Source of the DNA: Acanthamoeba sp. SK_2022b
Taxonomy: Eukaryota; Discosea; Longamoebia; Acanthamoebidae
Length of the DNA: 64,000 nt
NCBI GenBank assembly: GCA_027943245.1
Contig: JANDJZ010000092.1
Location: forward strand, 1 to 64,000
Reading direction: 5' to 3'
The notes beneath the pieces are model-generated. The model did no database searches, was not told the DNA's origin, and saw only the letters and a program-made list of their open reading frames with translations. The position numbers were made by a program, and so were the translations under genes. Within the stretch, counting starts at the first letter, position 1, and each line of letters begins with the position of its first letter. Below are positions 1 to 8,295 of this stretch, piece by piece.

Positions 1-315
1 TAACCCTAACCCTAACCCTAACCCTAACCCTAACCCTAACCCTAACCCCAAACCCTAACCCTAACCCTAACCCTAACCCTAACCCTAACCCTAACCCTAA
101 CCTAACCCTAACCCTAACCCTAACCCTAACCTAACCCTAACCTAACCCTAACCCTAACCCTAACCCTAACCCTAACCCTAACCCTAACCCTAACCCTAAC
201 CCTAACCCTAACCCTAACCCTAACCCTAACCCTAACCCTAACCCTAACCCTAACCCTAACCCTAACCCTAACCCTAACCCTAACCCTAACCCTAACCCTA
301 ACCCTAACCCTAACC

Positions 316-388
<73 letters not shown>

Positions 389-390
389 CC

Positions 391-431
<41 letters not shown>

Positions 432-445
432 CCCTAACCCTAACC

Positions 446-486
<41 letters not shown>

Positions 487-500
487 CCCTAACCCTAACC
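1..500. repeat. Chromosome-end telomere, (CCCTAA)n
   Basis: About 80 tandem copies of CCCTAA, which is TTAGGG on the other strand, read from the first base. The array has scattered variant units with an extra A (AAACCCTAA, for example near 335-370, 410 and 467) or one C fewer (CCTAA near 100-145), as is usual for the inner part of a telomere. The orientation places the chromosome end at the left edge. The array stops abruptly at 500 and is followed at once by the terminal-type repeat of the virus-like element. Confidence 0.98.
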
Positions 501-549
501 AAGGGTTTGTAACAAGGTTTCAGGACGAGGGTGTCATTTCGGAGTTATC
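501..549 (+). repeat. Terminal-like repeat, copy 1, next to telomere
   Basis: The sequence starting AAGGGTTTGTAACAAGGTTT directly abuts the telomere and resembles two other copies. One lies on the minus strand at about 11670-11720 (shared AAGGGTTTGTA and CAAGGTTTCA, then GTTTCGGAGTT). The other is on the plus strand at 11812-11862 (shared GGTTTCAGGACGAGGGTGT). It also precedes a gene, so it may be a promoter, a genome terminus, or both. Confidence 0.75.
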
Positions 550-614
550 AGGGCAGATTTTTCTAAGGATATTCATAAAGACAAATAACCACGCTTGCAC
601 TCACACACCCACAC

Positions 615-908
615 ATGAACGGCGTTATTGGTTCCTTCCAAGACTACAATGGCAACTTCCACCGCTCAGCTAGCTACAACTGGCAGTGCAGAGGCACCTG
701 TGGAAACACCTACAAGGCTGTCATCATATGCGAGGACTGCAATATCGATACAGCCTGTGCAAAGCACTATCAGTCGATGCTCTCCGTCCGGTGCCCTGTC
801 TGCAGAACTGTGCCGGTGTCTGCAGATGATGCAGGTGATACACAGAGTAATTCTAACGAGGCCTCAAGAGAAACAACGCCGACAACAGAACAGACGCCGC
901 TGGATTAA
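615..908 (+). CDS. Small RING-like cysteine-rich protein (viral element)
   Basis: A 97-residue protein starting at an ATG. Residues about 25-65 hold spaced metal-binding candidates: C-x3-C, C-x2-C in the segment ICEDC, then C-x3-H, and a final C-P-V-C. This is like a RING or treble-clef zinc finger but with non-standard spacing. The tail is polar and rich in Ser, Thr, Asn and Glu. RING-like proteins in viruses often act as ubiquitin ligases, but that role is inferred here. It is the first gene inside the telomere, about 65 bp after repeat copy 1, and is followed after 5 bp by a membrane protein on the same strand. Confidence 0.6.
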   Translation: MNGVIGSFQDYNGNFHRSASYNWQCRGTCGNTYKAVIICEDCNIDTACAKHYQSMLSVRCPVCRTVPVSADDAGDTQSNSNEASRETTPTTEQTPLD

Positions 909-913
909 GCAAC

Positions 914-1198
914 ATGGACTACGTCATCATTGCTGCCATCCTCGCCGTCGTATACCTCATATACAATGCCAAAAAAGCCATTGCTAGAGAGGACAGCCCT
1001 GTGCTCGACAAGGGCCCTCCGCACTACCGGAACCTGTTGGACATGCACGGTGAGCCCATCATTGCCCGCAGCATCTACAGGGATGGGCCTCTCTCCTGGG
1101 TGGCCAAAACGCCAGGTGGAGATCGTGTTGTTGCCTACAGCTCTACTGCAAATGCTGGCCCACCTCCCCAGTTGATGCGGGCTGTGCGCCAAATCTAA
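914..1198 (+). CDS. Small membrane protein with N-terminal anchor (viral element)
   Basis: A 94-residue protein. Residues 3-17 are strongly hydrophobic (IIAAILAVVYLIY), with a Lys-Lys just after, so a type III or signal-anchor topology is likely. The rest is soluble and unrecognised. It resembles in design the protein at 7280-7639 (an N-terminal anchor, a basic patch, and a GPPHY/GPPYY-like segment in both), suggesting a small paralogous family of virion membrane proteins; that relation is inferred. It starts 5 bp after the preceding stop, so the two are probably transcribed together. Confidence 0.6.
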   Translation: MDYVIIAAILAVVYLIYNAKKAIAREDSPVLDKGPPHYRNLLDMHGEPIIARSIYRDGPLSWVAKTPGGDRVVAYSSTANAGPPPQLMRAVRQI

Positions 1199-1291
1199 TC
1201 ATCCCAAAAATAAAAAGAAACCCCAATGGATTAGTCAGCCAGGGCTTGGAAGGACCGGCCAGTGTATGCCCCACTCAGCCCCTCCCTGCAC

Positions 1292-1477
1292 ATGCACCCT
1301 GTCATCAGGCCACAGATGGGCCTGCCGGTAGCAGGGGTGCCACTGACTGGACAGACCGGCCCTGTGGAGCACACAACGCCGGCTGTCATGACCCGTAGCC
1401 GAACAAAGCATCTCTGGCAATATGGTGTCATTGTTGCCATGGTTCTCTTCCTTCTTCACATCAGCCGCTCCAGCTAG
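1292..1477 (+). CDS. Small tail-anchored membrane protein (viral element)
   Basis: A 61-residue protein using the ATG at 1292; an upstream GTG in the same frame is less likely as a start in a eukaryotic virus. The N-terminal part is rich in Pro and Gly. Residues about 42-56 form a hydrophobic segment (YGVIVAMVLFLLHI) close to the C-terminus, preceded by basic residues (RSRTK), which fits a tail anchor. Function unknown; probably a virion or internal-membrane component. Confidence 0.5.
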   Translation: MHPVIRPQMGLPVAGVPLTGQTGPVEHTTPAVMTRSRTKHLWQYGVIVAMVLFLLHISRSS

Positions 1478-1528
1478 GAGGGGGGGGGCTTGACAATTCT
1501 AATGTTGTTGCTACAACGAAAAATCAAT

Positions 1529-1744
1529 ATGGACTTTTGTGTGGATGACATTTTGCATGCTCTTGTGAGCTCCTCTGTGGGCTTTGTGCTGGGCTATTAC
1601 CTCATGGGCCTTGAGGTGGGCGAAGCCATCCAGGTGGGCGGCATCTGTGGCGTGAGCTCGCTTGCAGGGAAGCAGCTGTGGATGCAGCTCTGTCGTGCTG
1701 AGGCCAGTCTTGACCTCTCTTCTCCTTCTTGCAAGTCATCATGA
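1529..1744 (+). CDS. Small hydrophobic membrane protein (viral element)
   Basis: A 71-residue protein from the ATG at 1529; a TTG 39 bp upstream extends the frame but is an unlikely start. It begins MDFCVDDILHALVSS and has a glycine-rich hydrophobic stretch (VGFVLGYYLMGLEVGEAI, then VGGICGVSSLAG) that could make one or two membrane passes or a hairpin. No family was recognised. The 3' end converges on the exonuclease gene on the other strand, 28 bp away. Confidence 0.5.
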   Translation: MDFCVDDILHALVSSSVGFVLGYYLMGLEVGEAIQVGGICGVSSLAGKQLWMQLCRAEASLDLSSPSCKSS

Positions 1745-1772
1745 AGAGAAATATAAACATATATATTTTTGT

Positions 1773-2543
1773 TCACTCTTCCCCATTGCTCACATCTGCT
1801 TGATACATGCTGCAGTGTCCAGCAAAGCTGACATCAGGCATGTAGTCAAAGTCGCCCATGGGCTCGGTGTGCTTGACAACATAGTCCTGAAGCACCTTGA
1901 CCGTGTACATGCATTCCACATTGCGACCAGGAGGCTTCTGTGGCCTCACATATTCCCTGAAGAAGGCATCGGCAAGCTTCTCGAGGTAGTCCCATGTCTG
2001 CACATCGAATTCAAGTCTGAAGAGTGCCATCTTGCGCACCCCATTGTGTCGCACATAGTAGAGCTCATTGCAGCCACAGACAAACATCTGTGCCAGACAT
2101 TGGGGCACATCATAGAAGGGCACGGCTGCCACCACATCATCCTCAGCCATGTTGGGCTTGGGGCAGCTGGTCTTGATCTCGAGTAATGCATCACGGCCAA
2201 GCAGCCCATCGGGTGATGCACCAATAATGAGATCGCCAACAAGCAGGCTACGCATGTGGAGGCCTGTCTGTCTCACCTTGTAGCCAAGGATGGGCCATAA
2301 AAAGCAGGTCGTGATTGCATCGCGGATGCCAGCCTCATTGCGGGTGCCCCAGGCCATGCGCATGAGGCTCTCGTGCCTGTGCTCTTTGGGCTGCCCCATG
2401 GCAAGCTTGAGGTAGATGTCCTTGCGTGGGCGCCATGTGAGTATGCCCAGTATGTCCACCAGCTCGCTGGCCGTAATGTCACAGAGCGACATGCGTGCTG
2501 CCTTCCATAGTGCTCCTCCCTGTCTCATGTCGCGTGTGTCCAT
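1773..2543 (-). CDS. YqaJ/lambda-exonuclease-family nuclease
   Basis: A 256-residue nuclease of the PD-(D/E)XK fold, YqaJ/lambda-exonuclease type, which digests DNA 5'-3' for single-strand-annealing recombination and replication. The visible catalytic set is Glu70 (in GTRNEAG), Asp112 in GASPDGLL, and Glu122-x-Lys124 in LLEIKTS. It is followed by the family's Gln helix (PQCLAQM, Gln148 and Gln152). The N-terminus has the usual SEL..ILG motif at about 26-33. Length is normal for the family and the frame is intact. Large DNA viruses and baculoviruses carry homologues. It likely works with the RuvC-like resolvase and helicase of this element. Confidence 0.88.
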   Translation of the reverse strand: MDTRDMRQGGALWKAARMSLCDITASELVDILGILTWRPRKDIYLKLAMGQPKEHRHESLMRMAWGTRNEAGIRDAITTCFLWPILGYKVRQTGLHMRSLLVGDLIIGASPDGLLGRDALLEIKTSCPKPNMAEDDVVAAVPFYDVPQCLAQMFVCGCNELYYVRHNGVRKMALFRLEFDVQTWDYLEKLADAFFREYVRPQKPPGRNVECMYTVKVLQDYVVKHTEPMGDFDYMPDVSFAGHCSMYQADVSNGEE

Positions 2544-2623
2544 CTGGATATCTAAGCAGCTCTACAGAAGAAAAGAGGCGCAGATGACAAACCGTCCTCA
2601 CCCACCAACCGACACTGGGATAA

Positions 2624-4153
2624 ATGGCAACAACGATTCAGGGAATCAACAAGCAGCTGAATTATGCCAACGCATCACGAAAGCTCAAGCGCCGTTGGAT
2701 GAAGTCGGCATTAAATGCGCCCCGGGGCTCTCCACTGGATTTCGCTGAGGCAGCCACAGGACATAACTGGGAGGGCAAGAAGTCCAAGTTCCTGCGCTAC
2801 CGCGTGGGCACCAATCCTCTGGCCGAGGACTGTGAGAGTGAGAAGATGATCACGCCCACACCTGCTCGCAAGGCTGAGCTGCTCAAGGAGTTTTTTGCCA
2901 ACAAGATGCGCAGTATTGATGCGCGCTGGGCTGAGGAGACAGAGCCAACCAAAGACCCCTCTTTCCCTCAGCCCACCAAGGCATGGGACAGGCAGCTACA
3001 AAAGCTCATCAGTGAGAAGGTGTTTCATGGTCTTGATCCCAATTCAACAGTGCATGCTGCCTTCAACCAGCCTGATGTGAGGGCATACCGCCTGCGCTGG
3101 ATTGCGGGCATGAAGGCCAAGTCCAATGCCTACAAGCAGATCCTGGCACAGATGTCCAGTGCTGCAGCCAAGGGCGATGCCATGGATGCCTACCTGCGCA
3201 AGTTCCACATGTTCCTCCGTGGCCAGCCAGCCCCTCAGGATCAAGTCAAGCTGGCCAAGCTGGGTCTGCACAAGACCTTTACGCCGCTCACCTACTATTC
3301 AGAGGTTGATGAGTATCTGCGTGCCTTCTCCAAGATCCATGCTGACTACTACAAGGACCTTGCCATGCTCAAGATGCGTGGTCCAGGCAACACACTCAAG
3401 GAGATTGAGATCTACTACAAGTATGTGATTGATGGGAATGACATGGACAAGATTGAGAAGAACCTGTGGGAGTGGCTTGAGGGTGGCAAGCTCACCAAGA
3501 ATGCTGAGCGCACCATTGAGCTCAAGCCCAAGGAGACCATGTCTGGCCGCCTCCAGGCAGAGTTCCCAGTTGGAACAGCACAAGTAGCTGCTTCTCCAAC
3601 TCCTCCTCCTCTTCAGTCTTCATCATCATCATCTGGCGTCCCACTTGGTGGTGCTCCAGCTTCCCTTGAATCACCACGGGCTGCAGCAAGAGCTACTGAG
3701 GAGCGGGCTGCCCGTGCTGCCATGCCACCACCACCACCCAAGGTGATGGTGGAGCCAGATGTCATGGACATTGAAAAGCAGCAGGAGGAGGAGGAACAGA
3801 AAGAGGAGGAAGGTGAGGAGGGTGATGGAGACAATGATGGAGATGCCAATGTCAATGTGCAAGACAATGGCAAAGGCAAGGAGAAGGCTGACACACCACC
3901 ACCCAAGGAGAAGACAAAGAAGAAGCAGAAGCAGCAGCACAAGAATACACGAGAAAGGGAGGATGAAGAGGATGACGAATTCCATCGCAGGCATGCTGCT
4001 GAGGCTGGGAAGGTAAGACGCAAGGCCAAGCAGTTGAAGACCGCTTGCTCAATCGGCCAGGAACTGTTATTGCACGAATGGGAGCAATCATTGATGCTCT
4101 GGAGAAGGGCGAAATCACAGAGGCTGAGGCTCACCGACTGCAAAGCAAGCTGA
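2624..4153 (+). CDS. Large structural-type protein, N-terminal part (viral element)
   Basis: A 509-codon frame starting MATTIQGINKQL. Residues 1-310 are a soluble, helical, basic and aromatic region without recognised family. Residues 320-460 are low-complexity, with Pro/Ser stretches then acidic Glu/Asp tracts and Lys-rich patches. The last ~35 residues do not look like the rest, while the frame one base back (4003 onward) continues with a good helical sequence, so the reading frame appears to switch near 4030. The natural product was probably one protein running on into 4078-7128 and 6888-7253, about 1,540 residues in all. A virion matrix or tape-measure-like role is only a guess. Confidence 0.6.
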   Translation: MATTIQGINKQLNYANASRKLKRRWMKSALNAPRGSPLDFAEAATGHNWEGKKSKFLRYRVGTNPLAEDCESEKMITPTPARKAELLKEFFANKMRSIDARWAEETEPTKDPSFPQPTKAWDRQLQKLISEKVFHGLDPNSTVHAAFNQPDVRAYRLRWIAGMKAKSNAYKQILAQMSSAAAKGDAMDAYLRKFHMFLRGQPAPQDQVKLAKLGLHKTFTPLTYYSEVDEYLRAFSKIHADYYKDLAMLKMRGPGNTLKEIEIYYKYVIDGNDMDKIEKNLWEWLEGGKLTKNAERTIELKPKETMSGRLQAEFPVGTAQVAASPTPPPLQSSSSSSGVPLGGAPASLESPRAAARATEERAARAAMPPPPPKVMVEPDVMDIEKQQEEEEQKEEEGEEGDGDNDGDANVNVQDNGKGKEKADTPPPKEKTKKKQKQQHKNTREREDEEDDEFHRRHAAEAGKVRRKAKQLKTACSIGQELLLHEWEQSLMLWRRAKSQRLRLTDCKAS

Positions 4154-7128
4154 ACAAGGAACACAAAAAGAAGGAGGAGGAAGAAGAAGAAGAAGAAGAG
4201 ACAACATCCGAGAGTGAAAGTGACAGTGATGAAGACAAGCCAGATGATGAGCCTCCTGCTGCAGGCGGAAGTAGCAGCAGCAGTAGTGGTGGCAGTGGTG
4301 GTGGTGGTGGTGGAAGCAGTGGTGGAGGGCACACCAACAACAGGAACAGCAAGAAAGATGATGATGATGATGATGCAGGCGAGTGGCGGGTGGTGCAGAA
4401 CTCAGCATCCAAACTGCAAAAGAGCAAGGATGTGCGCAAGGCAATGCAAAGCCACATGCTCTCACCACGCGAGTACAACCCACCACTGCCAAACCTGGGC
4501 ACCCATGAAGAGAATGTGGGACAGGTCACCAAGAACATTGGTGCCATCAGTGACAATGGCAAGCGCATTGCCAAGCAGGCCTCGCCACAGAACATCAGCC
4601 CTGCCACAGTCCAGACTGCGCACATGATCACCACCAACCTCTCACAGGCTCAGATTGGCATGGAGCAAAAGCTACAGGCCAGTGAAGCCCGAGTGAGCGA
4701 ACTGCAGCAAAAGCTGGATGCTGCTGTTGCTACACAGGCACAGGTGAGGAAGGAAGCTGAGGACCGGGCCCTCAAGCTCAAGGAACATGAGGCCAAGTAC
4801 CAGGCATCACAGGCCACTCTGAGAACAAGGGAGAGAGAGCACCAGGCCGCCCAATCACAGCACAACTCAGAAAAACAGGCTCTGGAGAGCATGATCTCTG
4901 GACTGAAGCAGGACTTGATGGCCAAGGAGGAGGCCCTGGTTGCACAGAACATTGGCGCTGTCACTGACAACATTGAGTCATACAACCGTGCTGCCAGCCT
5001 GGTGCAACCTGCAGTGGAGGCTGAGCGAGAGAACACCGAGCTCCAGGTGGCCATGGTCAAGAATGAGGTTGACCTTGAGCACCAGAGGGAACTGCGCAGT
5101 GCTCAAGGCCAGGCTGAGCTGGCTGCTCGTGAGGCCAGCAATGCTGAGAAGAAGCGCCTGCTTGAGGAGGAGGCCCACAAGGAAACACGCAATAAGCTGG
5201 CCCAGGCTGAGGAACAGTACCGCCAGCTGGAGCTTGACATGGCCAGCAAGGTCAGCGCTTATGAGGCTGAGAAGCAGGCATTGGAGCAGGAGAAGGCCAA
5301 CTTTGAGGCTGCCAAGCGCCAAGAGCTGGAGGCTGTCTATGCAGCCAACAGGGAGGAGCTTGCCAAGAAGCTGGACACCGAACAGGACGCTCATGCCAAA
5401 CTCCGAACCGACTACCATGGCGTGCTGGTGGCACTCAAGGAGGCCAAGACCAAGATTGGCCAGCTTGCAGAGAACAGCAAGGACGAGGCCACCTACCGTG
5501 CAGCCACCGAGGCTGCCATGAAGGAGGTCATGGAGAATCTTGCCACCTCCATGAGACACACCCACAAGCAGGAGATGGAAGCCCTGGAAGCATCCAGACA
5601 GGGCGTCCTTGGTGAGGAGAACTACAAGCAGGCCCTCAAGGAGATGCAGCAAAGGCATGAGCTCGAGAAGGCTGCCAATACGTTCACCAACATGAATGAT
5701 GCCATGAAGATCCTGAAGCAGACTATCCCAGCAATGAGGGAACACTTTGTCAACGAGATGGCCCAGCGCCTCTTGGCTGAGAAGAACAGCTGGCAACAAC
5801 AGGCAGAGCTCAGCCGCCAGGAACTGGATGATGCTGTCAATACACAGACCATACTGCTCCAAAGCAAGCTGTCAGCCAGGGAAGCTGAGATCGAGCGCCT
5901 CCAGGCCGAGTGCGATCGGTACCAGAAGCTACAGCGTGACACATCAGCATTGGCAGCCACCATCAATCTCAGCAATGAAGCATCCAAGCTGCAGCTACAG
6001 CAATACACCAAGCGCCTGCAAGAAGCAGAGGAGAGCAGGGACGCCCTCAAAAAGGATCTGGCGCTTAAGGATGAAGAGGCCCAAGCCCTGCGTGCACAGA
6101 TCACCAACCAGGTGGCCCTGCAGAGCACCATTGAGCAGATCAACAGCAGGTCGCTGGCAGGCAGCGAAACCATGGCCAAGAATGCCATCGAGGCTGTGGA
6201 GGAAAAGGCTGCCCAGATCAATGAACTCGAGCAGTACAAGGCGGAACTCGAGAGAGAGAAGGCAGCCCTCAGTGCACAGCTGGCTGCCAAGGCACAGGAG
6301 TCTGAGAATGCTGCTACACTGGCCAGGGCCGAGTTGGATGGACTCCGCAAGAAGCTACAGCTGAAGGATACCATCCTTGCCGATGCAACGGCAACCAGGG
6401 ATGGCCTGATAAAGATGAACGAGATGAACAAGGCACTTCTCCGATCAAACAAAGACACCATCAAATCGCTGCGCAAACAGCTTCGTCAGGAGACAGACCT
6501 GGTGAAGCAGCAGACACTTGAGAAGAGCTTGCGCCTTGTCACAGAGCAGGCAACCATGATGGGAGAGATGGCCCAGAGGAACAAGGCCAGCCTGGATGAA
6601 TCGCTTGTCGAGCTGAGCGAGGTCAAACAGGAGGTGAATGCCATGCAGCAGGAGGCTATGCTGTTGCAAGAGGAAGTGGAGCATAAGCAGGAAGTTGCTG
6701 AGAGCATGGCAGCCGTCTTTGAGTTTACTGCCGAAGCTCCATCAACACCCACCAAAAAGCGGATCATCAGGAAGAACCTGAGGAAGATGGATACCAATGA
6801 TGTCAGTGCTCTCATGGAGCAGACGGCGTTTGAGTTCACCCCATCACCATCTGATGCCATCATGCCAGTTGACCCTGCAGGCAGAACATGCGTGACAATC
6901 CAGTCACCACCATCAACATGCTTCCTCACAATGATTACAGCTCCAGCAGTGGCAGTGGTGGTGGTGGTGGTCCCAGTGGTGGCCACTATGCTAGCAGCAC
7001 ATCAGAGCTTGGCAAACGCAAGCCAGCGCCTCTCACACAAGAAGATGTCGAGAAAGCCATGCACAAGGTGCTGTCCACAGATCAGTTCAAGAAGCATCAA
7101 GATGAACCACCGCTCGATGTCACAGTAA
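4078..7128 (+). CDS. Giant coiled-coil protein, central part (viral element)
   Basis: A long open frame overlapping the preceding one by about 75 bp; the first ATG is at 4078. After an acidic Glu/Asp/Ser tract and poly-Gly/Ser (about 4170-4340) comes a nearly continuous ~750-residue coiled coil (about 4650-6720) rich in Ala, Glu, Gln, Lys and Leu heptads. Its repeated phrase NIGA(V/I)(S/T)DN occurs at about 4535 and 4950. Such length and composition recall myosin-rod, tape-measure or scaffold proteins, and no enzyme motif was seen. The final ~80 codons (after about 6885) look like out-of-frame sequence, and the frame starting at 6888 carries the true continuation. Confidence 0.65.
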   Translation: MGAIIDALEKGEITEAEAHRLQSKLNKEHKKKEEEEEEEEETTSESESDSDEDKPDDEPPAAGGSSSSSSGGSGGGGGGSSGGGHTNNRNSKKDDDDDDAGEWRVVQNSASKLQKSKDVRKAMQSHMLSPREYNPPLPNLGTHEENVGQVTKNIGAISDNGKRIAKQASPQNISPATVQTAHMITTNLSQAQIGMEQKLQASEARVSELQQKLDAAVATQAQVRKEAEDRALKLKEHEAKYQASQATLRTREREHQAAQSQHNSEKQALESMISGLKQDLMAKEEALVAQNIGAVTDNIESYNRAASLVQPAVEAERENTELQVAMVKNEVDLEHQRELRSAQGQAELAAREASNAEKKRLLEEEAHKETRNKLAQAEEQYRQLELDMASKVSAYEAEKQALEQEKANFEAAKRQELEAVYAANREELAKKLDTEQDAHAKLRTDYHGVLVALKEAKTKIGQLAENSKDEATYRAATEAAMKEVMENLATSMRHTHKQEMEALEASRQGVLGEENYKQALKEMQQRHELEKAANTFTNMNDAMKILKQTIPAMREHFVNEMAQRLLAEKNSWQQQAELSRQELDDAVNTQTILLQSKLSAREAEIERLQAECDRYQKLQRDTSALAATINLSNEASKLQLQQYTKRLQEAEESRDALKKDLALKDEEAQALRAQITNQVALQSTIEQINSRSLAGSETMAKNAIEAVEEKAAQINELEQYKAELEREKAALSAQLAAKAQESENAATLARAELDGLRKKLQLKDTILADATATRDGLIKMNEMNKALLRSNKDTIKSLRKQLRQETDLVKQQTLEKSLRLVTEQATMMGEMAQRNKASLDESLVELSEVKQEVNAMQQEAMLLQEEVEHKQEVAESMAAVFEFTAEAPSTPTKKRIIRKNLRKMDTNDVSALMEQTAFEFTPSPSDAIMPVDPAGRTCVTIQSPPSTCFLTMITAPAVAVVVVVVPVVATMLAAHQSLANASQRLSHKKMSRKPCTRCCPQISSRSIKMNHRSMSQ

Positions 7129-7253
7129 AAGGGAAAGGTGAAAGGCATTTGCGCAAGCGGTCCAAGGCCGAAGGTATGCCACAGGCTGCTGAAATCCGTG
7201 AGGTACTTGAAAGAGAGGAAGAAAGAAAGTGCAGACTCAAGAAGAGAGAGTAG
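6888..7253 (+). CDS. Coiled-coil protein, C-terminal part in a third frame
   Basis: A 121-residue frame that starts inside the end of 4078-7128. It encodes a Ser/Gly linker followed by a basic and acidic helical tail (LTQEDVEKAMHKVL, then many Lys, Arg and Glu, ending with KCRLKKRE). It could be a separate small gene with its own ATG at 6888. I think it more likely the real C-terminus of the large coiled-coil protein, displaced by a one-base frame change near 6885, because the upstream frame turns into unlikely Val/Cys-rich sequence there. Both frame changes in this gene go in the same direction (-1). Confidence 0.6.
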   Translation: MRDNPVTTINMLPHNDYSSSSGSGGGGGPSGGHYASSTSELGKRKPAPLTQEDVEKAMHKVLSTDQFKKHQDEPPLDVTVKGKGERHLRKRSKAEGMPQAAEIREVLEREEERKCRLKKRE

Positions 7254-7282
7254 CCTTTTTTATATTTTTTTAAAAAAATTCA
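7254..7282. terminator. T-run/A-run between convergent viral genes
   Basis: A block of T6, TATA and T7 followed by A7 separates the stop of the coiled-coil gene from the stop of the small minus-strand gene. Similar T-run/A-run blocks occur between other convergent pairs (12296-12330). They may mark transcript ends on both strands; this rests on position and composition only. Confidence 0.35.
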
Positions 7283-7639
7283 ACCGTTCACATAGTGGGG
7301 CTTGCCAGAGTTGGGGAGCACAAAGATATTGCCAGTGGAGCGCGCAGTGCCCTGGTGCCACTCATAGGCCTTGGCGACACGCACCTGCTTGCGCACAAAT
7401 GCCTCAATATCGGCTGCCTCCTTGCTGCCACGTTTAGCCGTGTAGCTGCCAGGCCTGACCTCGCGTAGCGCAGCCTGATGGATGCTGGGATGGTGGCGCA
7501 TGGCCTGGTTGGCCGTGCTGTCATAGTAGGGCGGCCCAGCCTTGCCCTTCTTGTTGTGCACGCTCTTGTTGGTTGCCATGGGGCTGCCCAGGAAGTAGCC
7601 CACCATCACCAAGACAATTACAGCAACCCAGTCAATCAT
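7280..7639 (-). CDS. Small membrane protein with N-terminal anchor (viral element)
   Basis: A 119-residue protein with a hydrophobic N-terminus (residues 2-18, WVAVIVLVMVGYFLG) followed by a basic stretch (NKSVHNKKGK) and a soluble domain ending LPNSGKPHYVNG. Topology is a single N-terminal anchor with the C-terminal domain on the other side. No family recognised. It shares the anchor/basic/GPPYY design with the protein at 914-1198. The gene is head-to-tail with the resolvase and helicase genes on the minus strand. An ATAAATACA-type AT-rich motif lies about 30 bp upstream, similar to that in the 11.7 kb palindrome. Confidence 0.6.
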   Translation of the reverse strand: MIDWVAVIVLVMVGYFLGSPMATNKSVHNKKGKAGPPYYDSTANQAMRHHPSIHQAALREVRPGSYTAKRGSKEAADIEAFVRKQVRVAKAYEWHQGTARSTGNIFVLPNSGKPHYVNG

Positions 7640-7696
7640 TGCGGTGTGTGTGTGTACTCTATGTGGTGTATTTATGCAACAACTTAGAATATAGTT

Positions 7697-8245
7697 TTAA
7701 AGTGGTGATGGTGGCTGTCTTGCTGATCTCCACACTGGCGGCAGCTGCTGTTCAAGGCCAAGTGGATTGCTGTGAAGCAGCTGGTGCCGGCACTCGGAAT
7801 AGGCCATGAGCAGAGCATCGGCCAGGTCGTCGGTCTTGTCAGTCACGTTGGGATGATGGTGGGCAAGGAGGTCTGTGCATGCATGCACGGAAAGCATCTT
7901 GTTGACGGCATAGCTGCCACCAGAGAGGCCCAGCGCATGGCGCCAGTGCAGGGGCGAGAGCAACCGCGCCAGTCCAAAGAAGCGCCCATAGAGCCACCCT
8001 GCCATGGCAATGTAGCGCTTACGCATCTGGCTCTCAATGATGACATGTGTGACGCGAGGCCACCAGGGCTGTAGCTCCACCTCATCCATGGCCCATGTGG
8101 CTAGCGCATCAAACATGGCCGAGTAGGACTGACCAGGGGGTCCAATGCGAATGCACTTCCATGCAAGCACGCTCCCATCATTGCTGTCAAGCACACACCA
8201 GGCAAAGTTAACCGACCCAGGGTCCACAGCTATCACCACATCCAT
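7697..8245 (-). CDS. RuvC/A22-type Holliday junction resolvase
   Basis: A 182-residue RNase H-fold resolvase with the family's three acidic motifs: Asp8 in IAVDPGSVNFAW, Glu71 in HVIIESQMRK, and Asp139/Asp140 plus Asp143 in DKTDDLADALL. This matches the poxvirus A22/bacterial RuvC group, which cleaves four-way junctions and resolves concatemeric or hairpin replication intermediates. The ATG at 8245 is chosen; the codon just upstream is GTG. The frame is intact. Its likely substrate in this element is the inverted-repeat junction at 11.7 kb, by analogy with poxvirus telomere resolution; that link is inference. Confidence 0.85.
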   Translation of the reverse strand: MDVVIAVDPGSVNFAWCVLDSNDGSVLAWKCIRIGPPGQSYSAMFDALATWAMDEVELQPWWPRVTHVIIESQMRKRYIAMAGWLYGRFFGLARLLSPLHWRHALGLSGGSYAVNKMLSVHACTDLLAHHHPNVTDKTDDLADALLMAYSECRHQLLHSNPLGLEQQLPPVWRSARQPPSPL

Positions 8246-8295
8246 CACACTTGCAGGTTGTTGACTGAAATGACTCTTTTTTTCATTGTTTCGGT

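Noticed and set aside
1231..1459. Minus-strand Cys-rich frames opposite 1292-1477
   Set aside because: They mirror the plus-strand gene, which has a clear membrane anchor and orderly neighbours on the same strand.
4015..4050. Classical -1 programmed frameshift site in the coiled-coil gene
   Set aside because: No X-XXY-YYZ slippery heptamer was seen around the switch. A GTAAGA donor-like word at 4013 exists, but the acceptors I tried gave a phase-neutral or implausibly short intron.
3613..4637. Long antisense open frames rich in Ser, Phe, Leu and His (for example 3613-4332 and 4131-4637)
   Set aside because: They are mirror images of the acidic and Gly/Ser low-complexity tracts of the coiled-coil gene and have no protein-like domains.
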